In this document: piece by piece, positions 1-11,918 of the stretch | Numbering within the stretch: the stretch's first letter is position 1 | How the letters are laid out: each line of letters begins with the position of its first letter | Origin: Galaxea fascicularis | Lineage: Eukaryota; Cnidaria; Anthozoa; Scleractinia; Euphylliidae | Direction of reading: 5' to 3' | NCBI GenBank assembly: GCA_948470475.1 | Contig: OX419341.1 | Span: 22,821,207-22,885,206, forward strand | Length of the DNA stretch: 64,000 bases | Translations under genes and position numbers: made by a program | The notes under the pieces: model-generated | What the model was told of the DNA's origin: nothing | The model's input: only the letters and a program-made list of their open reading frames with translations | Database searches by the model: none

Positions 1-630
1 CACTCTTGACTCTGTTAGCGATCTGCTAAGTACGAGCCCTTTGCACAGCCGTTAAACGATAAAAACCAATAAAACGCCTCTACACGGAAAGAGTTTTCGT
101 CATCGTTAATCAGTGAAGAACACAGGCAATGAAAAAGAGAAACAATCATGTTTTTTACGCCTCCGGTTCTTCCTCGTGTACGTTATCTTTGTCCCAAACA
201 TAAAACAGTGCAAGTTTACTTTGTCGACATGAGCTTCATGGTTTTAGCTGAAAAGAGTATGTTTTACTAATAACACTCATACAATATATAGGCGAAAGAG
301 TTAGGAAAAAGGTATAATTAAAAAATGAAGGAATGGTTGTAGTTATTATACTGGTACAATAGCAATTCCTTTCAACAAAAGACCAAAAACAAAATTGAGC
401 CTAATGTTAAAGAAGGAAAGGTTTAAAAACAACCACAGACTGATTTTACTGGCAGTTGGCGAAGGTTCATCATAAAACTATTTATGTTACTAACAACAAC
501 AATTAGTGTATTATCCTTGAACATGCAATGTTCGGTTAGAAAGACCATGAAGTGCTGTTCTATATGAATTCTAAGAACACATGTTGATAAATTCATATAA
601 AGGACTAAACTGTAGGGACCAAAGGCAGGT
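1..630 (-). other. 3' flank or UTR of VWDE-like gene
   Basis: This stretch lies downstream of the TAA at 633-631 on the minus strand. I see no further exon, no AATAAA on the minus strand and no clear repeat. It is most simply 3' untranslated sequence followed by the intergenic flank, cut by the window edge. Confidence 0.4.
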
Positions 631-3600
631 TTAATCCATTCGAATTCCTTCGTTGCGAAATCCTCTCTCTTCAATACACACAATGTTTTCTTTTTCTTCG
701 CCAGCTGGTTTCAGCTCGTATTCTTCACGTCTAGCAAAGGACTCATCGGGAGGCATTCCATCTCGTACGCGAGTTTTGTTGACAGATGACCGACTGCGTT
801 TGCAGTAGACAACAAGACCAATCGTGACAATGGCAAGAATAATGAACCCGACAATAGAAACACCAATAATGACTGGCTTACTGATAATGGGTTCCTTTTC
901 TCCATCATCGCCGGCAGCTGTAAGAAAGGATATGGTGGAGAATGAAGCTGTGAAACTTGTTTGTTACAATAGATGGTTAAACATGATTGACCATCGATCT
1001 ATCTACTACCTAAAATTGCTATATTTATGTGGATCCTACAGCATCAGCACAGACGATCAAGGCAGATAGTTTTCGGCAAAGACAGAATGAAGTAACGAAA
1101 ACGACAACTATTTATTTTGGACTGAAATTGACTGAGAGGATAACCATTCAGTAAGATTATTGTCGCAGCTGAAAAAAATAATGTTGAACGAAGGCTTAGA
1201 TGGTTTACTTTGAAACATATTGAGCTACATTTCTGGGCCGAGTTGCTCGAAGCATGATTAGCGCTAACCCGAGATAAATACCATATATATACCTATATGT
1301 TTTAATACAACTTAAGCAATGGTTAGCGGTACCAATGCTTCGAGCAATTCGGCCCTGTGGTGTTAATCGCATATTGCCCAGTAGTAGGACTGTCGGAACA
1401 AGTAATCAGGACCGTGAAAGGTTCGATTCCTGTGCGAGAAAACTCGGAACCTTTTGTTACCGATCGAGTGTATGTGTGACACCACACAAAGAAAAACATC
1501 TTTCGAGTTTTCAGTATCTCGCTAACAAGGAGGGCTGCTATGTTATCGACAAACTTCTCGCTCACTTCTCGCTCGCACCTTTGGGGAGGCCTTCGATGGG
1601 TGAATTCTCACCACGGCAAGCAGTACGATCAAGTTTTACAGACGCATCTCGCGTTATTGGAAGACTAATTTGTAAAACTTGTGTCGTCTTTGCAACGTTT
1701 ACACCTGCTAAATTTTAACTTAAGGTGCAAGACAATCTTCAATCTGTAGCTCTTGTGGCTTTTGAAATAAGGTCAGAACAGATTTCGATATATCCACATT
1801 TTGATTTGGCTCTAAAATCTATTCTACAACTTTTTTTAGACTCGGGAGCAATTTGCGCTGGTTTAGTCACCGAATTGTTCACGTCAGTCCTCCAACATAG
1901 GTTGCAGCAACTAGAAGAAACTCAATCATACCACTCACAAACGAATTAACGTAAGACCTCACCTTTCTTCGGATCAGTTCGCTTGAGAGAGTCTGGGTCC
2001 ACTTTCAAACTTCCAAGTTTACCGTCGTCTATTTCTGTCTTCAGTGGAGCTAAGGCCTCTCCGGCAGTAACTTTTGTTTTGAATACCAGCTGAAATTCTA
2101 GGATAATACTGCCCTTCCTGAAAAAAAAAAAAAACGTAATGCAGGTATAGCACTTTCCAGCAGTCTAGCACTTTTAATTTGAAGGATTGTTACTACTAAT
2201 ACTTTTCCTCTTTTTGTAGTGTCATCAGAGCAATGCCAAATCATTGATTAAAAAAGATTAACAACCGTTTTTGACAAAATAGGTTACCATGGCAGCAGTA
2301 TGACCAGTTGGCCTAGCTTTAAGCAAAAATAACTCGAAAGCGAGCTAACTGACACTCATCATTTTTGAAAAGCTGTTCAAGATTTAAAATTTTCCAAAGT
2401 TTAATAATAATTATGTGAGCAGATGTAAAGCTACCTTAAAATTTCGAAATTCTACGGTGGCCGTGAATCCCCTCCAATATTTTTCCTAACGCTGCAAAGA
2501 GCTCTATATATCTTATCATGCTAATCATTTCCGGAAAATAAATCACTGTGCTCGTTTTTCAGTTATCATTGCCTAAATGTAAACTTGGCAGGGTTTCGAG
2601 CAGATTATACCGCTGTTATGGTAACTTTTTTTGTGTTACAAAGAATAGTATAATATTCAACAACAAATATGGTAGTCATTGTATTTTATGATATTAAAAA
2701 CCAAGATGCGTTACCTCATGGAAATTATCGTGACTTCTTTCAGCTTGGATTTTCCTGAATATGCCTTCCGAATCTGCAATGTAGAAATTTATTTATTTCA
2801 TAATCGTATCTCATGCATCTGACGCTCCTCTCCGCTGGTGAGCGAGAAGGCCTCTGGCATCCAGGGTAACACGGGCCACATTGGTGGGATTCGAGTGCTT
2901 TCACCACTGCGCCAACCCTTCCACCCAAAATTAGTTAAAAGTGGTTAAAGATGGTTTACACGAAAGAAAAGTGAGTGCTTTGATTTGCAAAACTGATAAA
3001 TTTTGTATGAAAAAGGTAAGACAAAGCTAATAATTGTCTTACCTTTTTCATACAAAATTTATACCTTAAAGCCGCTGTTTAATTACACGTTAAAACTTTT
3101 AGCTGAAACTTACGTGCAACGGCGCTGCGAAACAAGTTTCAGCAGGCGTTTCACCGTGTAACATGGTCGGTTTCGTGAAACGTGTTTGAGTTCTTTTGCG
3201 ATACAAGTTTCACGAACAGTAGAGCCGCTTTCTACTTCTGCAACGGTTGCAACGATCGCAGTCGTGTTAAAAAAAACAAGAGTTTCACTGTGTAACGCCA
3301 CTTCGTGAAACTGGTCTCGCTCAGACTCGCTGCGCCGTCGCACAAGTTGCAGCTAAAAGCTTCAACGTGTAACAGCGGCTTAACTTGTAGCAAGAATAAG
3401 GCCAACATGTTTTTTACCCCAGGTGTTCATTGCATGTTTATTCACGAGCTACTGAGAAGATATATATGTTTATTCACGTGCTGCGTCGTTTCTGCGAGCT
3501 GTTGTCCCGTCGAGCTCGACGTGTTTTTCAACTTTTTACTTGCCACAGTTTTGAAAGTATCCGTTTCGTCCTTTGTCATGTTGTTTTCGCTTTGTTTGTT

Positions 3601-6600
3601 GTTCCGTAGGTTCCGGCGTTCTGTATAGTACATAACATTGTAATTTTGTTTTATTTCAGTTGAATTACTAGCGTTTGGTAATAAAGTGCAATCAAACTGT
3701 GGCGTTTGGTTCTTATTTTGGTGACCGTTACGGCCTTGCTCGGCCACAAGTACCTGTTTAATCTTTCATACAGAAACATGGTTGGCGCGGAAACGCGAAG
3801 TTTGGTATTGCTTGGCATTTCCTTATGGAAAGAGTTACGATTGCTTAAAGACTGATAGTCTTCAAACTGAGAATATACGTTGTGCTCATCTAGCTCAGAG
3901 GCTGTCTATGCGCTTATTCTACAGAATAAGAAAAAAAAAACACCCTTTGCTTCGAAATTGGCGCGATGTACGGCGGTGTCGTAACCCTTCCGGGTAAGAA
4001 TCAAAACCAAGAGTAACTTATTTGTGAATCGTTGGCAAGATTATCAAAAGGATTTTTTTTTCCGTTATTCTTTTGGAACAAATAAACTAAGCTGTAACAT
4101 CTTAGCTGCAAGAAAGAAAGAACTGAATCAAGATTTTGCTACCGTCACAGGAAAAATGCTGTGGGATGACCTGCAACGAAATTTATGAAGTAGAGCATAG
4201 TTATATTATAACATATTACAACAAAACGTTTTTTAATATACCTCTTCCTTTATGTGGTTTGCCAGTTCTTTATATTTGTCGCTGGTTTTATCTCGTAAGC
4301 GATCATCCCATTCTTCCGATACGCGAATTTCAAGAGTAAATTCTATTGTAAACAAACCACAAAATGTTGGTGTTTTGATAACAATTGTCAACATGTTATA
4401 GAAAAAAAACAGGTTTCTTCATGCAGTTGAGACACCATGCTAACAAAAACATCAAACTTCAAAGATACCAAAAGGGTCCGTGCACGGTTCGTCCACTCGT
4501 TATTTTTAATTTCCCAGTCTATATTCAAAAACAGGAAAAGCCAATGTACAGTCTTATATTCATGTTTTACTTAAAACCATACCACTTCAAAACCGATTTT
4601 ACTGAAACACATCTCGTTTTATTAAAGTTTAAGTTGAAACACTTGTTCTGATTAACGTAAAGACTGAAAAACCTCAAAATTGCCAAAATTCAAGAAATTA
4701 TCTCCTTTTTACTTCTGAACCGAGACAAAAAGCCAAAAACAACACCAGCTTCCGTTTCATCGTTCCTCGTTTCGTGTTCAAACCTAAACAAAAAACGAAA
4801 AACAGATCAACTTCCGTTTCATCGTTTTTCGTTTTATGTGCAAATTCAATCAAAAAACGAAAATCAGTAGACTTCCGTTTTATCGTTTTTTGCTTTTTGT
4901 CCAAACTAAAACAGATAAACGGAAATCCCAAATCGATTTCCATTTTATTGTTTTATGGTAAAAGAAATGTCGTCTTCCGTTTTAAGTATGTTCCTGTGAG
5001 GGGACATGACCTGACGCGAAATGAAAGGGACAGGGTAGGAGTCTTGTCGATAGGCGGGATGGGGTGGGGGAACATTTGCAATTTTAGCGGGAGCTCTTGA
5101 CCAGTGGGAAGGGTAAGATCAAGTGTACTGTAGTATAGCATTTGAAGTGATCCAACACTTGACTTTTGGCGGCCGTGCAAAATTTGAGAAATTTGTTTGT
5201 ATTTAGGCAACATTTTCCACATATTTAGAGCAATATTTTCTCTTCGAAAAGTTTTCAGTAGGCCGAGTTATCATAAAGTTGAAGAATTGAAGAATTAAAA
5301 CGCCAATGTTTTTCCAAAAAAATTTATTAAGATCGTCACACACAAACGTAGTTTTCGTCAGCAGCTGCACTGAACAGCGAAGAACGCTAAAAGTTCTGTA
5401 AGGGTAAGATACAAAAAAGCCAATCAAAATCGGCTGTTCTCACGGTTCAAAGAATAATTGCACGTGGAATTCAGAGGACAAGGTGCAATTGTTCAAATTT
5501 TGCCCGGCCGCCAAAAGTCAAGTGTTGGATCACTTCAAATGCTATATTACACTTGATCTTACCCTAAACACTGCCGAAATACGGCCTGCTGTCAAGTCAT
5601 CTTCATTAAAGTTAACTCTCTGCTGTCCGCGCCAAAGGATGAATGTTCTGTCCTCCATTACGCGATTAAAGCACGACCAAGATAGATAACCCACAGCGCA
5701 GTACTCTATGCGTCTGCTTTTAACACGTTTGATTTTAAAATGCAATATTTACAGCGATGACCGAACAAAACGTTTGTCCATCACAAGGTGCAAGTAGGCT
5801 TGCTCAAAGCAGTGCTCTAGCTACAAACGCATGGCTTTAGTCAATCAGCAATAGAGATTTCAGAGCTGAAAAGAAGAGGTCTTCTCACTGGTCAAGAGTT
5901 CCCGCTAAAATTACAAATGTCCCCCCACCCCACCCTGCCTATCGACAAGACCCCTACCCTGCCCCTTTCATTTCGCGTAAGGTCATGTCCCCTCACAGGA
6001 GCATACTTAAAACGGAAGACGACCTTTCTTTTACCATAAAACAATAAAACGGAAATCGATTTGGGATTTCCGTTTCTCTGTTTTAGTTTGGACACAAAAC
6101 AAAAAACGATAAAACGGAAGTCGATTTTCGTTTTTTGATTGAATTTGTACATAAAACGAAAAACGATAAAACGGAAGTTGATCTGTTTTTCGTTTTTTGT
6201 TTAGGTTTCAACATGAAACGAGGAACGATGAAACGGAAGCTGGTGTTGTTTTTGGCTTTTTGTCTCGGTTCAGAAGTAAAAAGGAGATAATTTCTTGAAT
6301 TTTGGCAATTTTGAGGTTTTTCAGTCTTTACGTTAATCAGAACAAGTGTTTCAACTTAAACTTTAATAAAACGAGATGTGTTTCAGTAAAATCGGTTTTG
6401 AAGTGGTATGGTTTTAAGTAAAACATGAATATAAGACTGTACATTGGCTTTTCCTGTTTTTGAGTGTAGACTAGGAAATTAAAAATAACGAGTGGACGAA
6501 CCGTGCACGGACCCAAAAGCAGCTGAAAAGCAGACAATAAAATAAAGGCGCTTATTGCTAATATAAAGATTAAACTTTTCTTTATTGCTACATCTCTATT

Positions 6601-9173
6601 TTTTTTTTTCACTACGGCGACGAGAGACTTCCTGTGATACCCTTTTACTGCCGTCGATCAATCCCACCTTTACGGTGGCCCACAGGGGCAAAACACAACT
6701 CAATTTCCTTTCTGAAACACAACAATCTTTTGCAGAACACGACAATCGTTTTCAAAACACAACAATCTTTTTCGGAACACAACAATCTTTCGCAGCACAC
6801 AACAATCTTTTTGAGAACACTACAATCGTTTTCAGAACACAACAATCTTTTCCAGAACACAACAACTTATTTCAGAGCACAACAATTTTTTTTAGAACAC
6901 AACACAATTTTCTGGTTCACAACGCCAAACTAGAACACAACAAAATTTCGTGAAACACAACACAATTTCGTGAAACACAACAAAATTTCAAAGTACTGGT
7001 AACTAGCCCTGACGCTGAAAGCGATTGGAACCTGGGACTACTACGGGTGAACTGTAAAGGCGCCATTTTTGACGAGTGTGTCGAAAACGAAGACCGAAGA
7101 CCCACTGGTCTAAAACAAAGACCCTGTGGTCTAAAACGAAGACCCACCGGTTTTTAGCTCGTTGAGAGCTATCGGGGATGGCTGGGGAATCAGGATGTCA
7201 GGCGTAAACAATTGCAATAGACAATTTGTAATCGATTTCGGCAGGCGCATCCATGCATTCGTTAAATGGTCGTTAAGAATAATACTCTTATTCGGCTACC
7301 AATGAACATTATCTTACTCACTCCACGAGCTTACCACAGGATGCCTTTAATTGTTCAGGGGAAGGCTATACACAAAGCCAAATTGCTCTCATTTCTGTAG
7401 TGCATAACTTAAAATGTCATCTGAGCGCAAACAAATCTCAGTCGGTACAACATGTGTCAAGTTGTGTAACGCAATTAAATCCAAGAGTATAGAAATATAC
7501 GTTTTAGTGACGATTTTAGTATATTTCAGTTTTGTCATCATGAATATTCTATTTTTTTAAACGAAAAAACGACATTCTCAACGCAGGGATACATGTGAAA
7601 GCGATAATATAATTTTCCCGGGAAAATCAAATTCCTGTAACAAGTGGTGAATAAAGTTGCGAGTCACGCACAGTTGACCTTTGCGCCTTTCTGTTAAATG
7701 ATAAGGACAGTATACGAGAAGTCGGAGTTTCAAAAAACACGTGCGCGCGTCTGGATAAAAAGAAGCATATAATTTTCTTCTTTTGTCATGCAATATACTT
7801 TCACGAATTTGCATTCAAAAACCTTTGTATTTTTAATTTTATCCCGACGCGCGCACGTTTTTTTTGAAACTCCGACTTCTCGTATACTGTCCTTATCAGT
7901 TAACAGAAAGGCGCAAAGGTCAACTGTGCGTGACTCGCAAATTTATTCACCACTTGTTACAGGAATTTGATTTTCCCGGGAAAATTATATTATCGCTTTC
8001 ACATGTATCCCTGCGTTGAGAATGTCGTTTTTTCGTTTAAAAAAATAGAATATTCATGATGACAAAACTGAAATATACTAAAATCGTCACTAAAACGTAT
8101 ATTTCTATACTCTTGGATTTAATTGCGTTACACAACTTGACACATGTTGTACCGACTGAGATTTGTTTGCGCTCAGATGACATTTTAAGTTATGCACTAC
8201 AGAAATGAGAGCAATTTGGCTTTGTGTATAGCCTTCCCCTGAACAATTAAAGGCATCCTGTGGTAAGCTCGTGGAGTGAGTAAGATAATGTTCATTGGTA
8301 GCCGAATAAGAGTATTATTCTTAACGACCATTTAACGAATGCATGGATGCGCCTGCCGAAATCGATTACAAATTGTCTATTGCAATTGTTTACGCCTGAC
8401 ATCCTGATTCCCCAGCCATCCCCGATAGCTCTCAACGAGCTAAAAACCGGTGGGTCTTCGTTTTAGACCACAGGGTCTTTGTTTTAGACCAGTGGGTCTT
8501 CGGTCTTCGTTTTCGACACACTCGTCAAAAATGGCGCCTTTACAGTTCACTCGTAGTAGTCCCAGGTTCCAATCGCTTTCAGCGTCAGGGCTAGTTACCA
8601 GTACTTTGAAATTTTGTTGTGTTTCACGAAATTGTGTTGTGTTTCACGAAATTTTGTTGTGTTCTAGTTTGGCGTTGTGAACCAGAAAATTGTGTTGTGT
8701 TCTAAAAAAAATTGTTGTGCTCTGAAATAAGTTGTTGTGTTCTGGAAAAGATTGTTGTGTTCTGAAAACGATTGTAGTGTTCTCAAAAAGATTGTTGTGT
8801 GCTGCGAAAGATTGTTGTGTTCCGAAAAAGATTGTTGTGTTTTGAAAACGATTGTCGTGTTCTGCAAAAGATTGTTGTGTTTCAGAAAGGAAATTGAGTT
8901 GTGTTTTGCCCCTGTGGGCCACCGTACACCTTCCCTTTTTTCTTGCTATAAAGTTTGTTTATATTTAAATATAATAGATTCAAAGTGACAAATGGTGTCC
9001 AGAATTGTAACATTGGAGTGCACGATGCAATGTTTCTAAATACAAACCCGTCTTGCGTTCACCCTTTAAATCTTCGGTTGTAGGCTTCATCGACGAAGGT
9101 CCAGAGGTAATGTTTGGAGATGGCTTCTCGGTACTACTGAGCTCTGCAGTAGTTGGATCGGTCGTTGGTAGTT
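631..9173 (-). CDS. VWDE-like exons 28-32: stalk, SEA domain, transmembrane helix, tail
   Basis: Exon 28 (9173-9063) is a Thr/Ser/Pro-rich stalk ([16 protein letters not shown]). Exons 29 (4342-4242), 30 (2773-2715) and 31 (2117-1963) build a SEA domain at about residues 1653-1750: [27 protein letters not shown], then [13 protein letters not shown]. The GSII motif at residues 1708-1711 matches the SEA self-cleavage consensus. Exon 32 (917-631) has acidic AGDDGEKEP, a 23-residue hydrophobic helix from [10 protein letters not shown] to LVVYC (about 1773-1795), a KRSR stop-transfer signal and a 57-residue tail with EEYELKP, ending RNEGIRMD then TAA. Phases agree at all four joints. Introns here are the richest in palindromes. 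Confidence 0.85.
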
Positions 9174-11886
9174 CTTTGTATGACATATAAAAGAAAACCA
9201 TTTTTGTCACTGAGGGAAACAGGTATTTCAGATTTCAGTCTTTACATTCCATTAGCAAGAGGGCATTTTTATTTCTTTATTCACCACACTTGGTCCAAGG
9301 GAAATAATAGTTACGTATTTGCCATATTTACTCAACACACTCCCCATGATATCACAATGAAGCATAAACAACCCAATGGTGTGTAATGAAATGTTGAAAA
9401 TCAATTAAATCCATCCATCTTTATCATTGCCGTCGTTAGTTTAAACCTTTAAACCTTACCTATCTCACAGCGATTCCCGGTGTACCCCGCGGCGCAGCTA
9501 CACGAGTAATTGTTGACTGCATCGACACACGATCCACCGTTTGCGCATGTGTGATTAACGCAGTCGTCAATGTCTTTGCAGGAAAAGAATTAAAAAAAAA
9601 TAATAGGCAGTCAAGGGCTGCGTGTGGCTACTGCTTAATTAAAATCTTTTTCTTATTCTCGTGAAAGGGATGCGAAACATTTAGGGAGCAGTGAGTGAAA
9701 CTCTTTCTTTTTGCCTTAGGGACTTGGTCACGCAAGTCACGCATTCTGTTTCCAGTTTGCAAGCTAGCGTTAAATATCTAACCAGAGGTTTTATTCAGTA
9801 AAAATTTCGTTCGGTTAGTATAACTCATATCTGTTTTTTTTTTTTTTTTTTTTAATGCAAAGAATAACTACGAGTTGAGGAAAATCATCGTAACCTACAC
9901 ATCTTAAATCACTGCGAATTCACACTTTTAGTAGAGTTCATAATCGTTAGTTTAAGTCAGCAAATGATGTCGTTTAATATAGTAGAGAAGTTAAACCAAA
10001 TGGAATCTGATATTGGCGATCTCCCGACTGAAGAATTCTGTTTGCACTAAAATGCCGAATAAATCTGCTGCTATCTAAACTAATATTACTATTTTCGCAG
10101 AATTTCCCTGTAAATCCCACTTGGCACGCAAAGGATGCGCCATTCGCACATTAATTTGAGGCGCAGTCATCAAAATCTTAAATGCTAAATCAATAGCAGC
10201 GACTTAAGAAGAAATCAATTTAGAGGGAAGAGCGGCACTTTTTGAGAAAGAAAACGAGATCCAGAGAGGGAAAGACAAAGAGATATACAGAATGATACAA
10301 AGAGAGACAGTCAAACAGACAGTCTGTCAGACAGATAAACCAGACAGAATGGTATGAGACAGGCAGTCGGACAGAAAGACAGACGGAGATACGGAGAAAA
10401 ACACAGAGTCCCATACACGGACGTGGACACAGATCCAAACTATGTGAATGAAGTGCTCTTCATGAATAAAAACCAACCGGTTTCACACCAGATCCCAGCA
10501 TAGCCTGTTCGACAAGAACAGGTGAAATTGTTTATCCCATCTTCACAGGAACCGCCGTGTTTGCATCTGATGTTGAGACAGTCATCGATATCTGAAATAA
10601 AATGATTATTTAATATACAGTATGTAATGCTTTCCTTGATTCTTCTTTCAATGAAAATTCGTAAGGTTGTGTGTAAAGTCATATTTTGGTTCATTCAATG
10701 TATATTTGGGTGAGACGCTAGGTTTGAGCTGTCAAAAAACCTCTTGCCATGTGCAAATCAATTTCCGCAAACCTTGAAAGCCACACAAAATTGTTGCCAT
10801 ATAAATTACGGTAGAAGTCAATGACTTTTCTGAAATTTAAATTGATGTGGCAACATGCATTGTGCACTGTGCAGGGTTCTTAAAAGAAGGCGGCATCCGG
10901 CGATTGATCGTTGCTTGCTTTGGGATTTATAGCCTCTTACACTTGCGGCATATTTAACAAATCGAATGTGGTTTAGCGTTGTCTGTACTCTTATCGACAA
11001 CGAGTATGCGTCATCACAGTGGTCAAAATGTTGTGGACTCACGAGGCGCAGCCAGGAAACCCAGGAAAAATATTGATTTAAATAAAATAAATAAATCTCA
11101 AATGCCCTTTACAATTCCTCTTACTTACATTGAGAATCTTAAAATCAATGCCTATTTTTAAATAATATAATGGAAAACAAATGAAAAATATTGCATGCAA
11201 GACCTTAACTTACTATTCTCACAGCGTGCACCGGTAAATCCACTCGAACAGTTACACGTGTAATTGTTGACACCATCAATACAGAATCCTCCGTTTGCGC
11301 ACCGGTGGTTAACACATTCGTCAATGTCTGGGAAAAAAATCAATTCAGGGAAAGACTAAAATAAGAATGTGTCAACAGTCCTACAAAACATCGACTTTTC
11401 CACAAAGACAACACATTTAGTCAATTCTCAGTATGAAACCCACACGTTGCTTGGTTGTAGTAATGCCTATGTAGCTTTAATGTCAAGCCCATCAGTGATG
11501 AGACATTCTCTTAAGGGAAGAAAAAAAGGGGGACTTTTCTCATGCGTAAAGTCATTCGTCGCAAGCAGATCTCTTGTCATCTAGCACAAACATATGACCG
11601 TTTTCCTGCTTGGCATTCAAGTTAAGTGATGCTGAATAGAAACTTTTGTTGTCAGAGTGCTTAAAAAACTAAATCTTAACAGTAAGAAGTTATGAGAATA
11701 ACCTTCATTTAACACTTGTCATCCGGGTCAGTTTCTCGCCATCTAGATAAATCTCTTACTACCCGAGTTCGAGATCGGTTCTGTAAGTTAAGGACAGAGT
11801 TTATTTTCCCTTTCACTTATGGCCCAAGCGCGAAGCGCGCAGGCCATAAATCAACAAGAAAAACGAGGATCCACAACTTGCAGTTT

Positions 11887-11918
<32 letters not shown>

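Noticed and set aside
1323..1949. ORFs of 74-127 codons on the plus strand
   Set aside because: They start in the palindromic MITE or lie in an intron antisense to the VWDE-like gene and show no conserved pattern.
3110..3628. ORFs of 77-107 codons on both strands
   Set aside because: The left ones lie inside the Harbinger-like MITE, and the right ones lack any motif or splice context.
6585..9000. ORFs repeated on both strands ([16 protein letters not shown] and its mirror)
   Set aside because: They are translations of the tandem 20-bp satellite in the two arms of palindrome B; identical frames appear mirrored, so no selection for protein.
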